DNA of 64,000 bases from Hofstenia miamia (lineage: Eukaryota > Xenacoelomorpha > Acoela), in contig SCFE01000056.1 of assembly GCA_004352715.1 (NCBI GenBank), positions 609,684 to 673,683 of the forward strand. The letters run 5' to 3'. This document shows positions 47,437 to 62,600 of this stretch, one piece after another. The first letter of the stretch is position 1. Every line of letters starts with the position of its first letter. The notes beneath the pieces were generated by a model. That model did not search any database, was not told the DNA's origin, and saw nothing but the letters and a program-made list of their open reading frames with translations. The position numbers were made by a program, and so were the translations under genes.

Positions 47437-50400
47437 TAATTGATTATCAAAAATCTTGTTATACTGAATGACGGAAAATGCCCATGAATTGCAAAATCCA
47501 ACAAGTTTAACAAAATTTCCTTAGAGTGTAACAAGTTGTTTTAATTTCAAACGTAAGATTTCAATAATAAAATTTCCTTCACAAAGCCGGGGTTAGGATG
47601 GAGATTTAGTTTCCCAAATTGAAAAATAAAAAATCATTTCATATTTTTCAAAAATCATGTGAGAAATATAAATACAGCAAATGAGAGTCAAAAGAAAAGA
47701 TATAAATATAGATACTGGGTCAATGGTTCTAAACGATGTTACAACCACATGTAACAACAATTCTCAAACACTTGTGAAAGGAAAATATTAGGAATCATTT
47801 TATGAGGCGAAAACTTTACATAGCGAGAGCCAACAGTAAAGCCTTTTAAATTTAGTGAAACAATTGTGGAATTAACAAATATAAAAGGCATTGCTAATTG
47901 TGAAATCTAGCATACACAGAAAATTAGTATCCATTCAAAATTGCAATGTGAAAAAGTGAATGTAATAGTATTAACTTTGTCAATTGTACTAATATACACA
48001 CTTGAATTGAAGTACAGTGCAGTTTATGTGAAGGTAAAAATATTTATTCTAAACTTGTCAGTCATACAATAAATTATTATTTTTATATCCTAATTTCGGT
48101 CGACAATCGATACACCCTTCGAAATGAATTATACATCAACTAATCTTAGATAAGTAAAAAATTAGAATTCACGACTTAATATGAATTTTTAATTAAAAAT
48201 TAAATTCTCTGATAATTCACCGCATAAACAAACGTCATAGAGTGATTTATAATCAGTGATTACTCGAAACTCACTTTACAATAATTCCAAAAACTCATTC
48301 GCTACAATATTTACTGTATTAGAAACAATTACCATTAACAAACTAGTAAAATGCTAAATTAGCTAATCATGTTAACTGGAGAACATCTAATGCACACTTA
48401 GCCCGAAAAGAAAACTAAGCATACGCTCGCTTAAGTTCCATTTCTTTTAAACAAAATGGTTTTATATATGTATAGAAATTAGCAAATTTTGAGAAAAACA
48501 AAAATTGTTCGAATGTATTTTTGAAGTAACATCCAATTAGAAATTCAATATGAAAAATAATTATTATTGAAGTTAATTAATTGCACGAATTTTATTAAAC
48601 AAGTTTTATCATGGAAACTAATGCGAATTCAAGTAGACAAATATTGCAGCATGCTGTAATTTTAATAAATTTTAATTACTTTTGCAAACAAGAAAATTAC
48701 AAAAGTTAGAAAGAAAAGGTAAATTAGGCCAATTACATTTCTGAGGGACTAAAACAAGGCAAGACGAAAATATTTTTGAAAAGAAATCAACTTGTTGAAA
48801 GTTTATGGTGAAAGAAAAAATGAGAAATTGAGAAAATTAATGAAATACGAAATCAGGCGGAAACAGTGGTTGACGTTAAAGGCTTAGCTATGTATAAGTG
48901 TTCAAAGTATGTCAACGTCGATTAGGCTGAATAGTAGTCTTTATTTTTAGAAGAGCAATAATTTGGGGAGAGAAGTGACACGTGAGGAAAATGTCTAAAT
49001 TAAAAGAATGAAAAACAAGTATTATGAGAAGAATTTCAATCAGGAAATCTCAAAATGTCTTTGCTTCTTGACAATAGTCTTCTCCAACAATGACAGTTTT
49101 AAAACATTCAGACACGAATTAATGTATGTCTATCAGTCATTGCAAACGAGAAAGGGATGTAATTTGTTCTCCGAGAAAAAAAATTACCAAGACCAATATC
49201 CAGGAATCCATTCGAGACAATTCAAGCGATCGACTGGCCAATTAATCGTTTCCTTTCGGGGAAGTCACATTCCTACCAAAAGCAAATCAACTCCATTTCA
49301 AGACAGCATGCAAAACATATGACAGTAAACCGCATGCATTTGCTCATTTTCACAAATATACTTCATCTTAAGCTGGTGATATATTCAATTACAAAATTTC
49401 AATTTCAAATACGCACTATTAAAAAACAATCCAACAATCATGAGTAACATCTTAAATTACTCCCAAAAAAACGAAACTGTAATTCACATATACTAAGGAT
49501 ATGATAAAAAGTTCAGTAACACTACTTCTAGTTCATACACATGGAAACCAAAAGCAATTTCTATAACGCATATTCCAAGAGAAACAAAGGTTCTCTGTAA
49601 CAAAATTTATTCAGAGTAAGGAATTTAGTCTCTCGGTTTAGGTCCGGAAAGACCTTTGTCCGACGCCTGCAACAAAATTCCCAAAATGGTGAAAATAGGA
49701 TTCGCTTCTTACAGGAAAACAATCTAAAAAAACTTACATAATTATATTACCAAAGTATGAGACCAACCCCTTAGCCAACATTGTACCATACTGGAATGAA
49801 AAAAGGTCCAGGCTGAGTTATGGAGATCGTTTAAAAGGAAATATAGAATAAAGCAATGAATGCAACCTTTAGAATTAAACCCACAGGAGTTGAGACAATA
49901 TTGAATGCTCTCTTCAGAATCTTCAAACTCAACGATATTGAAAGAATTGAAACTGTAAAATTATTCAAAACCTATTCATTTTTTACGAGATTGAATAATA
50001 ACGGTAGAGTTAAGAAAAAAATAATTTTAGTACTAATAAATTTAGCCAGAAACTTAATGTGACAACAATATCTTACGCGTTGCTAAATATCGCAGTCTCA
50101 CTTAATGCATATTGTGATAAGTTGGAATGATTTGTAGCAAAATACAATTTCCATTGAGATTGATTTATAAACATCCAAAGTGTTATTAGCCGCGATTGCG
50201 AAAAAATACTACCTACCCAAAATCAATGCCAGGTGATGAAAACATGAAAAATTCAACAGAGTACTATATCGAACATAAGCGGAGATCAATAGCAATGGTG
50301 TTACACTAGTCGAAAATGACTAAACTTCAAAATACTAAGACTCGATTATGTGAAACCAATAACTGCTAGGCTGAAAAGACCCCGAACCAAACAGCAGCGG

Positions 50401-53400
50401 GAAAGCATGAGTAGGCTTACTTGATTGTTTGTATTTCACAGAAGAATTATAAAAAATCATCATTCATACCATGTATACCCTGAGCAATTACATTCATGCG
50501 TTTCATTGTTCTTAATAATCATTAGGTCCAATAGACAAAACTTTATGACTGTTAATGTTCATTACAGTAAATCAGGACTTTAAAAAATATATTTTGGTGA
50601 TTGGCAGAAACATTCAAGAAATGATTTTCAGTGTTCGATATAACAAAGTTAAAAATATAATTATTTGTATTTCATATTTTGGCAAGCCTACTAATTTTAC
50701 ACTATTGTAATGGATCGGTGTCATGTTATTCTAGCAAGCCTTAGTGATTGTATCCCTTGAAAGTAGCTATCAGGAGCGCATGGTGGGATTTCGGATTTCT
50801 GATAGGGGAATCTCAGGTATGACAAATTCTGTGTTCAATTACATGGTAGATCCCTCCAAAAACTGTTAAAACATTGAAAAATTCGTCCTTAAAATGGATT
50901 CTACTAATTTAGTTCTTAATTTTTCATAAAATTTTTCATTCTTAGAAAAAAAATCAATGTTGGAAGCCCGAAAGGGTGCCATTTCCCTATGCCCTCCTAA
51001 ATATTCTAATCTCTTAAGCACTTCACACACCTATATTCAAAATTGATGAGCCTGATGTGCATTAAATTCTCTTATAAAAAAGACTAATTGCATTGGCAAT
51101 TATGAATGTGTATTTAGCGAGAACAAATTTTGTCACATTTAGCTGCGAGGGGAAAATAGCAACTCATCGCAATCTTCTGCAATGTTCACTTTTAAACTTA
51201 CACACTTAGTGAATAACATTAAAATTATGTGGTAAAAAATTACAATTTTTAGCGTTAATTAAATCTTTCTGAAAGCATTGCTACTCATTCACAGATTGTA
51301 AAGAACAATGTAAAAAAGTTCAATTAAAATCACGCGACATAATGAAATTTACCAATGTACTTGAAGAGAAAACTGCATGCGGAAAAATAATGATTCAATC
51401 AAACTATACAGCATTCCCAACCGCAGCCCTTCCATTTTACTATCCGCTTACATAAAAACTAAGTGAGAAGTATTTTAAGAATTTTTCAAAGAGGGCTTCC
51501 AACCCTTATTGGTGAGTCACTGTGATATCGACTGAGATATCCCTCGTCTGAATTGTTGCGTAGCCCCCCGACCGCAAATGGGTAATCACAATTGATTCGT
51601 GTAACCGGCTTTTAAATTGAGTTTATTTAAAGATAAATTGCGTGGGCGCCGTCATTCGGTACGAAGAGGCAGTAAAAAATCACACGATGCACTTGCTTGT
51701 TTCTAATTTAGATGAATTTTTGGGATGATATTTAAAATGAGCGTATTAGAGTTTGCGCAATAGTTAAAAATAATTGAAAAAGATAATTGTCCTATCATAT
51801 ACATCCAGGGTTGAAAAAGAACATGTGCGTTTAGAATCAGTTTCTTCAAGCGAATTCCAATTTTACATTGATTCCAAAATTCATTATTCTTGGTTACTAT
51901 GCAAGAAGACATGATAAAGAAATTCAAATATTGCAAAGTAAATTTTTCTAATTGGACATGGATCCACTCACGAAAGTTATAAAATCCATTTCTAACGTTT
52001 TAATCAATAAGGTCAAACTTATAAAAATGATTTATATGTTCAACGAAAAATGAAAAATTGCAAAATGCTTCGAAATCAGTATTTCAGACGGTTTAATTTT
52101 CTCTCAGAAGAATTTTCTGAGAACTGCGTAGAGATGATATTGTAAACATAAATTTTCAATTAGCAATGTTAACAAGTCCTTTGCATGGCGTTCATATGAA
52201 TTAATATATTTTTCAAGACATTTTTTTACCAGAGAATGTTTGTTTTTTAAATAAATTCTATCAGTTGGTTTTGTTTAAACATCGGGCCAATTTTTAGGTC
52301 AACAACTTGCCCTATAGATTATATCTTAGAGGTGCACTCAATGAAAAATGTGATAATGATTTATAGAATTCACTCAATGCAAGCAAACTTTATAAAAATA
52401 TGTCTGAAAACCAGAACAAATGTTTTCAAAAACCACAACATACATGTGAAACATGCATTTACAACACAGCCTAATCATTGCTCAACTAATGGAAAAGTAC
52501 AGTAGCTATTGGGCTAAATAGTTCCACAGCAAATATATTTGAATCCACTTAAATAATGCATCTTAAAATAGCTTTATATTTAATAAATATTAGAAGACGT
52601 GATAAATGAAAAATTAAGATTGCAACGAATTTTCCTTAGTAGATTACGAAATACAAGACTTAAACAAAATTTTCTTTTTCATCGACGTCAACTTGTCAGA
52701 AAATGCATATATCACGATCATTTCCCGAATTTATGCAGAATTACTTTATAACGACTACCCAAGAGAAACACCAAAAATGGTAGCTATAAACACTACATTG
52801 GAAAGATTGTGATTAGGCCGAGAAATATATTTTTGAAAATTCAAAAAATTGTGGTGATATTAACAGTTAATCTTATAGAACTATATACTCATTAAATATA
52901 TGGATTATTTACATTTTTTTCATATAAAAAGTATATAAAAATATTGCTGACATTTAAGCTTCGTCATCCGTCCTATTGAATATCAATCACGAATGTCTAT
53001 AAAAAACACTGTAGAATGTTAATTGGTTTAATGTCGTATAAATAATAAAATCTCATCAAGTATAAATTAAACTGTAGAATTGAAAATAAAATCATTTGGA
53101 TACCCAAACAGCAGAAAACATTTGCGCAAATAAAGTGATGTGTTTTCTTAGTGAAAATAATTTTTTAAACAATTGAGCCCAAGAAATAATTACGAAAACT
53201 ACGAGCTGTCTGTATTGAACAACGGGGAGGTTTAGCAGTCACTTTGAAGGATTCCCTGCTACAAGAACAATGAAATAACAATAAATAAAAATAATATTTG
53301 AAAAGAAAAGTGAAGTGTCAAATCCCAGAATTTTCCACAAACGACATCATTAAATTATCGAAAATAAACTATCAATGAAAGCGGCTTTCAAGCATGTCAT

Positions 53401-54760
53401 TATTTTGTCTATTAAAAATTCATATTAAGAATTAAATTTACCTACCAAACTACGACAATCACGATTTGTGCACACAGAAAACTATTAGTAAAATATTGAA
53501 TTGGACATTAATTATTTGTAATTAAGCTGTTTAAAATTTCAATTATTTACGAACAAAATTAAATCCGATTCGATCCACATCCCTAGTTTGGAAACTAAAA
53601 GTCCCAAACATATTTAGTTTTTAATAAACTTTACTAAGTAACATGCCGACATTAAAATATTTGATTCCTATGAGAGAAGTAGTTATTGGTTGTGAAAATG
53701 GTAGGATTTATTACACATTACAAAACCTACACTTTTAGCATGCAAGGCGAGCATTAGAACTGGGATGATGATTTAAATGAAGTTTTTCATGAGAAAAGTG
53801 GTTTGAAATGAACTTTCATTTTGAAAATATGCTCATGAGTTGAGGTAAAATAGCAATTTAAAAAATTAAGAACTGTTAAAAATATTTTTCACGCTATTCG
53901 CGATTTTAAATACGAGCACAATGTAAGTGCTGCTTAACATTTCCGTAAAGTGGAAATGAAAAATGAAAGTAACGCTAAGCAGTGCATAAAAAAGCCATTC
54001 CACACGTCTAGACACGATATTCTGTACCAGATGACATGACTGCTCATTAGCATACTAAGCAAGTACTTAATGGAAAACTTCTCTACTAATTAAAGCGCAC
54101 AAAATGTCGGCTTAACAACGACGAATTTCTGCTATAAAAATATTTATACACATCCGCATTTCAAATGAAAACGATATTAAATATTTAATGCACAAACAAT
54201 TCATGTTCAAAGAAATAAAATAAATTATCTTGACCAATAAATTAAAATTTTTTACTCCGCTTTGAAATTTCCTACAATTAACAGGATGTCGGAGTGCAAA
54301 TCGCAATCAGCACTGACTATAGAAGTGAAACGCGAGGAACTGTCAAGGTGTTTTAAAGCAAATTACCAGATAGTATTTAGCCACACACTTATCCTGCCTA
54401 CCTGCACAATGATGGAAATGCTTAAACAGTTCTCAAGATCTTCTAAGTTAAAAATGAAAAATTTCCGCGTTAACAAATATAGGCAAAAGGGCTATCATCA
54501 TTAGATTAGATGAAAACGGGAATTGATGTTAGTTTAACAAACCCGATTACTCATGATACATTTGGATTTTATCAATGTATTGACTATTCTGCAAGGCCGT
54601 CGACTCCTAACAAACAACTGATATCATTGCATCTGACAGTTGCACATTAAATAATTTCACACACGAATTTTTTTGAGCTAAAATGAAGAAATTAAACCAT
54701 CACGAACTTAGATTGGAATACATTACAAGATATTAAGGGCCAAAGTCTTTCATTTTCCAG

Positions 54761-54903
54761 AAACCTATAAGAGATATTGAATTTGAAGAAGTGCTAGAGT
54801 TAATCGAATTACACCGAAAATGGCCAAAGAGACGATGCAAAGATGAGGTTGTGAAAGAGCACCAATTTTGTAGAATTTTTCATAAGCACTATTTGATCTT
54901 GGA
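54761..54903 (+). CDS. Unidentified protein-coding exon candidate
   Basis: After a pyrimidine-rich acceptor (CTTTCATTTTCCAG), 47 codons stay open in one frame only: KPIRDIEFEEVLELIELHRK, WPKRRCKDEV, VKEHQFCRIFHKHYL, then a donor-like GGA|GTAAGA. If not spliced, the frame ends at TAA two codons later. The charged, amphipathic composition and varied codons look much more like protein than the surrounding A/T-rich frames. I do not recognise the family. It is on the plus strand, opposite to the HMG exons, so it would belong to a nested or neighbouring gene. A short frame at 54285-54345 (MSECKSQSALTIEVKREEL) between AACAG and AAG|GTG is nearby but does not join in frame. Confidence 0.4.
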
Positions 54904-57900
54904 GTAAGAATATAATTGCATTTTCTAATTTACTCAAATAGATTATCTTTTGTTAAAAATAAGATTTCACATTTGATAAAAAATTAAAATTTCAACCCTG
55001 ACATTGACAAAGGGGAATCGGCGCAGAGGAGATTGGCTTTGAACTTGTAGTAGCAAACAAATATATGTTGACGACTTGTCGCTGTTAATATTGATAAAGA
55101 GTTGTGGTATTCTTTGGGAAGTGGATGAGACAAAAGGGCTAACGCATAAGTTATTCGACCTTGATGCAAAATACGCACTTGAAATAATTGATGAGTGTAC
55201 GAGATGTGGAATTTAAGAAATGAATTTCAGTTTGTAATTTTTAAAGAAGTTAATTACATTAAAATCAACAAAACCTTTCGAAAATAGAAAAAACATTTTA
55301 AAATAATGAATTGCTATTATTAATAAGTATATTGAAAATTCATTAACACTAAAATGTTAACAGAATTAGCGCGTCAAAAACGATAACCGGGGAGCTAAAC
55401 AATCCAGCTTTTAGACAGGGTTTCGATTAAAACGCTTTTAACAAATTAAAAAATGCGAAACTCGCTCATGCTTAATATTAGCAAATGTTATTAATTTACA
55501 TCGACAATAAAACTTAAACACGCTTCGACTATAGCCAACACATTTTAGGAGAGAAAATACAATTTAATCAAGCTCTCCATTGCTAAATGAAATTCCCAAG
55601 AACAAAACTTCAGCATACTTCGCAAATAAATGAAGAACTTTATATACTAGGGAAAATGTTTACAATAAAGTATACATACAAATCTTCGAATAGAATCATT
55701 AACTAAACTTGGTCTTATCAAGACCACACATATAAATGTTGGTAGGGAAAATATGTACTTTTGCTAACAAATATTCCTATTAATGTTAGTCATATAAAGC
55801 CTTTGAATTAACTTTGAGTAGTAAACTTTTTTAATACAAGTAGTCACGCAATAATAATTTTAAAGATTTAAAAAAATTTGCAGTATTGAAGTTAAAGCAT
55901 TGACGTTCAATTTCTATAAACTAATTTGTTAATTATTGTGAGCAAAAGAGATTACTTACATCAACACGGTCCCTCAGCTAAGAATTAACAACAATACGAA
56001 TTTTTATATCAAATTCATCTCAATAATCACAATACTAGACCTATTTAACAACTAAGCAGACAGATATACAAGATTATGTCAAAAACGAAATTGAGGACTT
56101 AAATCTGTTAATGAAAACGCCAGCAAGCAAAAGCTCCCATTCAACTTTTATCTAGAAGAAATCTTTAAAGGCGATTATTGAATGGTTTGCTTATGTTGGT
56201 CATTTTAGAAAAAGAAAAACATTAGGGGGAACCAAGGTTCTACACGAGCACAAGTTATAAACAATTGCATATCAAGTAACATCTTAAAGAAATAACCTAT
56301 AGCCAATGTGGACAAGGCTTCTGCCATATCATCTATTCCCGATATTAGATATTTGAGTGGAACTGGGACTATAACTTGAAACAGGCTCATAAATTTAAAA
56401 TTTTGTTGTATTATATTTTTTATTCACGGTATCGATGGGAATAGCAAAAAAATCCGTGTGCGGGTATAAAAGTGTTTTTTGAATAGACGTCTGGGACATT
56501 ACACAAGCACTACTCGCACATCACTAGAATAGATAAATATAACTCACAAAAGTTATTTATAATTGGAATATTCTCAACTAAATAAATGAGATCTTAATAA
56601 CAAAAGTTGCTAAAATTAAATAATTTTTAGCCAAATAAATATCACTTTAGTAAGATATTGCAATATAAATATTTATTTACTACATCCCATAACTTTAACA
56701 AATAATGAAGAATCGTGGTAAAAATTTGACTTTTATCTCGATAAGGTTATCTATCATCAGACAAAATTAAGATAAGTTGAATATACAAACAGGTGGCCAG
56801 ATCGATTGCGCCTCTACGATGACAAAATTCGATCTCAACAACCGCAAAAAGGTGAAAGCATTGACGTCTATTTACCTAGAAATTGTACTGGGAGATATGA
56901 AATTTAAAAACCAATTCGAATATAGAAATTCAGTCTACTTTAATAAATTGGAGAAATTAAATTTCTGCAATTCCAAATTACACGAAATACTTTTTTAATG
57001 AAAATCATTTAAATCTGCATCGTGCTTTTATTAAAAGTAGTGCCATCGATAAAAATTCATCAAATTTAATATTTTGTTATATTGGAAACGAGTGTAGCAA
57101 TTAGTAGTTAATTAGCGACTCCCAACACGCACTTGAGATTATAACGACGGCTTTTATCTCCAAATCCAATGTTAAGGTAGTCACGCTATAAATAAACTTC
57201 GTCGGCAAGTCTTTCGCAGAAGTTGAATTTCTCCGAAATAACTTCACACAAACACCCATTTTTATGACCACCAAAATGTTCATCTACCATACTTTCTATC
57301 ATCAGGTCGGGGTTCCATTCTGAACTATTTGACTGACAGTCCATGTCGGATTGGAAATCTCAATCAACATTTTATCAACTTGAGGACATTTTTACGTTAG
57401 ACTTGCAAATTTTTAATTGCTGTCTAAAATTTGGTTGAAGTTCTGCTGCAATATTTAAATTATTAACACGAAGTATACACTATTTGAACTGGATTTTAGC
57501 CAAAAAGTAAACTGTATACAGCTAGGCTGTATTTTATGTGACAATTAAAAACTAAATTCGCCGAGTGGGAGGGGGCGGGAGTTGTGGGCATACAATTATA
57601 AACTATTACATTGCAGTAAAATCAATTAATAAAAAACCAAGTAAATAAAATGTAAGTAACATAAAAAATGAAGCATTATTCCAGGCGTAAACTATATCAA
57701 ACTGCAATTGCAAATGAAGCACATTGTTTGTTAAATTCATTTATATGGCAGTGTTTAATTGCTTGTAATACACATATATGTATAAATTGCCACTGTTACA
57801 TTGAGAAGTAAGAGATTGCCATGACTTGTGCATCACAAGTAGTTTAATTCACAATTAATTGATCAATGTTTATTCTCAAAAAAAATGCACTGACATTGAG

Positions 57901-59099
57901 TGTATTTTGCGCAGGTTGTTAAGAAAGTGTTTTTATTGGGAAAAAGGTTTTAAATTATTTTAAAAAACACGCCTTTTCAAAATTGCGAGTGCACAAATCC
58001 CATTAAAAAAAGAGCAGGTAGAAAACCATTAGCGCTAAGCACAAGATCCAAACGATCATATTACATTATTAAGCTATCATTTAACCGCTGCATTGATTGA
58101 AAGTGGGAACTAAGCCAAATGGCTTAAAAGAATATTTAATAGAGATCAAAATATATATATAGAAATATATACGAGCTCATGTTGTCCATTGCACACGACT
58201 GTATATTGGATTTGCGATCTTTTGTCAGCAAGCAATATCAACATTTTTATAATACTGCCACCTTTCTAAAAGCCAGGCATTTTTTCAAATATTGAGTCGA
58301 TGAGAGCTGCTTGTCCAATCATTGACGTGAATTTTTTTAAGACATTGACCAATAGTCCCAAATCAGGATAACTTTCCACTGTGCCAAACTAATTTCTCGT
58401 ATGTTCTATTCTTCTAAAATTAAAGCTTGGAATGCAATAGGTTTCAAATATCAAAAATGTCGAAGATATTGAGCTGTAGATTTTCAAAAAACGAAGGTTC
58501 TAACTGCGGTATAGAATGTATCTACAAATGGTATACTGTGCAAAAACTAGGATAACAGTGTGTTCACATATGATACATGACATGTGGACACATACATAGG
58601 TCACGGGTTGTTGTAAAAACAAAAACGTAGAATGTCGATAACCAATTACCAAAAACAAAAAATAATATTGTAGAGTAACGTTGATTTCTAATTAAATATC
58701 AACTATCATAAAAATGGCTTGATGCTGATTTTGGAGAAAATACATCAATTCGAAAACAAGATTAGCAAATAATGTCTTCTTAATTAATATGAATTATTAA
58801 CCAAAAGAGAAATGACAGAAACAATTTTGCATAGAGACATATGCCTATGAAAGCTACCAATTAAAATAAAAATACGTATTACAAATTTTTGTAAGCTCAA
58901 AATGAAAATAACAAGTTTTTAAAAAGCTTTATGGACGAGTTTAAAATGAAAATCCTATTTCCAAACAATGAAAACTTTTCTTCGAAACAAAAACTTCCTA
59001 AAAGCCTGTAAAATGATAGTGTAAGAGTCAGAGAACAATAAATAAAAGGACACTATTGAAATAATTTTATAATCGCCATTATGAGCCGGTGTTGTAACA

Positions 59100-59640
59100 T
59101 ACGCAAATGCAGTGTGTGGTTACTAGAGAGCTAATTAGAGTGAACGCACGATTTAGCGAAACGCATAGTGAAAATCGCGTTAAAATAAACAAAGCACAAG
59201 AAGACGGCCATGTTGAAATAAATGAATAAAATATGTGGAACCGAGTGAGGGAATTAAATTTGAATCATTTAAACAAATGGGCGGAACGAATATCGACTGA
59301 TTGACCCACAATAATCATGAGCACGGTGTCAAGTGGCGGCGGGCGACAATGTATTGCGATCAGCGGTAAACGCGGCTCGCCTTTCGCCCCAATTATTACA
59401 GAGTCCACTGGGAGGAGAAAGCACATTATCAACTGCTAGAAGCGCTACCGGAAAGAGGAGGGATATCAGTGACTAGCCGAAAGGTGCAACAACTTAATGC
59501 TTATTACACACGCTTTCCACCCACCAACCCCAGTCATTCCTCCCAAAAAATTAATTTCCAAATTGCTCTCAGTATACCAAAACGATAAATAGCGTACACA
59601 AGAGCAGATGGAAGGTAAGGGAGGCTGCTGCATGACTTGG
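59100..59640. promoter_or_regulatory. GC-richer non-coding block (candidate promoter or enhancer)
   Basis: This is the most G+C-rich long non-repeat stretch of the right block (about 59280-59480 most of all: GGCGGCGGGCGACAATG, CGCGGCTCGCC). There is no open frame above 60 codons on either strand and no repeat structure. It lies upstream of the HMG exons on their strand, so it could be a promoter, non-coding first exon or enhancer of the TCF gene. Composition is the only evidence. Confidence 0.3.
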
Positions 59641-62600
59641 AATTTATAAGTGAACGATTATTAAACAAATGACAACTAGTGTAAATTACACATTTACTAC
59701 AAGCTACCAACAAAAAATTCCGGCTACGGTTTTAGGTAATATCTTTTCAGATTAAAAATTATTAACATAATTTGAATACTACATATAAAATATTTATCTT
59801 TCAGTATTAACGCTTATAACAGCAAACATTATACCGAACATATTAGGTCAAAAAGTTGCTACAACAGGATATTACAACCAAATGAAAAGTTTGAGAAGCA
59901 GTGATTTTAAAAGGCCAAATAAATTGGTGCCAAACACCAAATTAATTCCCATAGCATTCTACCAAATTGCTTCCGAATGGCTTGTAAATACAGTTATATT
60001 GTAGTAAAAAAGTATCCAGAAACCTTAATAAAAGCATTCGTGATTTTAAATCAAGTGAATCTGTCACAAATGTCAATAGACCTAAAAAACAAATGGTTGA
60101 AACCATGACTTACTCAAAATAGGGCCAGGTCATCTACAGCAAGCACAAAACAGGAGGCCTTTGGAAAATTAACCGTTTAATGCTTATTATAGTAGAGATC
60201 AATCTATTGCTTCTACCCTTAATAAATAATAATTTAGTTCATAATTCTTTATTTTTGTTATAAATTCATAATTTACTTCTTCAAATATAAATTAAGATAC
60301 TTCCAACAAGTTCCAAAAATTTTTAATGCTCTCCTAAATGTTACGTCGAATAAACGCTACTATCATTGGAAGGCTGACCTGAGGTCCTTTCTATAAAAGC
60401 TTACATTTCTTAGATTTAAAATGATGGGATGCAAAATTAAGAGCCTGGGTCAATTATTGGGGGGGGTATCTCCAGCCCTCCGAGTCACCCCTGTTCCTTA
60501 GCCTCTTAGCCTCTGTGAATAAATCACTCATGTCAAATCACTAACGCAACAAGTTCATGGATAATCATGTTGCTTACCTCTCCTCCTATGTAAAATATTT
60601 TACGTAGACCATATCGAAACTAAAATTAAATTTGTGTACAAGTTTTTTATAAGCATAAAAAGTATATCGATCTGAAAAATGTGCTAATATTTCAAATAGG
60701 GCTTCAACTTGTCTAAATACACAAAAAATATTTAAAATGAACCATTGGAAACCCCAGAAATTTCCAAAATGCAACTTAAATTGAATGTATTTTGGAATTT
60801 CAGAGCAATGAAGATTTTCTAGCGATTCCATTACTAAATACTTAGTGAGACATGCAATTATAAATTGAACTTCTGATTACTGCGAATTTTGAAATAATCA
60901 ATGTGGAATAAAAGTGCGCTTAGTAACAAACAAGGGTGCTCTAGAATTGAAATAGTAAATGTCAAGTTAAAAATGATTTGACGAGAGAAAACTTTTATCG
61001 AAAAATTGACGTGGCAAATTACTGAAAATTGACTCAGAGTCTTAAATCATTATATTAAATAAAATTCCACAAAAGCCAAAATGGAACAATAGTACTTGGG
61101 AGGCTCTTTATAATTAAGTAGGAGAATTAGGAAACAATCAAAATTCCACATTTGTCCACATAGCTAATATTGGTTGAAGCATAATATCATAGAATGCTAC
61201 TTGAAACAATCGCAGGGGCGTGAGGTGTGGAATCAGGCAATCACAAGTATGTTCGAGACAAAATATGAGTTTATTAATTTCCAAGAGAGTCATACCGGAG
61301 AGAGTGGGGTTGGGCTCCCACTTGCCAGAGCTGTTGCTGCATTATTTATGAAGCAAAAATATTAAGCAGCAAGACAAGAGCAATACATGTAAAATATAAT
61401 TATCCATAGATTTAGGTTCAAAAGATTATTAGTTGTCAGAGGTGATCAAGATTAACGTCGAGTAATTGGCCTCGTTTTTTTAGAATGGCTATCCACCATT
61501 TAATCAATTTTCTATTGCACATCATATTTAACGAACTATCGACATGAAAGCATTGCGGGAGTTCTACGTAATTGTACAGAAAATCGATATGAATTTTGTT
61601 TGCAATTAATAATTTTTTTTCATCAAGCAATGCAAGCCACAAAAGTCATGTGTCCCGAATTTGATGAATATATGCATTATGTATTCATGTAAAAATATTT
61701 AAATCTTAAAGTATAAAATTACTCCGGTAAGAGATTAATTAATCAGTCTAAAAAACTATATCCAACATAATCGATACCATTAATTGGAGATGATATTTCA
61801 TTAGGTAATTAGATTAAACACAAACGCACAGACAAACACATGTACAAGCCGATAATCCTAATAGAAAGGCTTCGATTTTACATGTCAGATTACTATCAAT
61901 CCTACATGAGATTAAGAATATGCAGAGTTATGATAATCATAGATATTGGACTATGAATTGCTAAGGAAGAATTTTGAAAATATAGAAATTCATTCAATAA
62001 ATTTTATTCAACATTCTATTCTCGAACTGAATAAAATATAATTTATGTTAGTTTAAACATTAATAATTCATTGAAAATCCTTTAGAATAAAATCTTAAGC
62101 TCAAATACCTTAAATTAATACAACATTTATTACCCAGGCAAGACTCGGAGCCCGTTATGCTCGCAGTAAATTTTTATCAGGTCAAAACTCAGAAGACGAA
62201 AATTAAGCCAACATAGAACCCTCGGTTAAGAACGAAAATATTCAAAATATTTGATCAAAAATATCTTGTTAATCGACAGTTAAATGTGTTGTAATTAAAC
62301 TAGTTCATTTCAAAAATTAGTAATTAGGTCAAAGTGAACGGCAAATGCCCTACAATAAACTAAGAAAGCCTAGTTCATTATGAAGCCAAAAAACGAGTTA
62401 ATTCTCGTTAGGAATATTACAATTGGGAAGAAATGGTGAAATTTGATTTCTAGATTAAATGTTTGCTTATTGCTGGTCCCTTAGATGTATTTCGTATTCA
62501 GTCATAAACGATTGAATTTAAGATGTTGCCATCAACGTTTAACTAAACAATGGAATTGAAAAATGTTAGTGTTTTAAAATATATTTTTTCGAAATCTCCA

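Noticed and set aside
49008-49322. 104-codon plus-strand frame
   Set aside because: No domain, low-complexity start, no splice or start context; kept only as a mention.
50770-51005. Possible hAT MITE (CAGGAGCGC ... GCCCTCCTAAAT)
   Set aside because: Ends do not pair well enough and no duplication is visible.
53917-53992. Imperfect hairpin with TGCTTA/TAAGCA arms considered as a microRNA precursor
   Set aside because: Pairing is too short and broken.
56205-56390. Minus-strand frame KYLISGIDDMAEALSTL, faintly like the Copia 'ytst.dm.AD.lTK.L' segment
   Set aside because: Key residues do not match and no other Copia domain is nearby.
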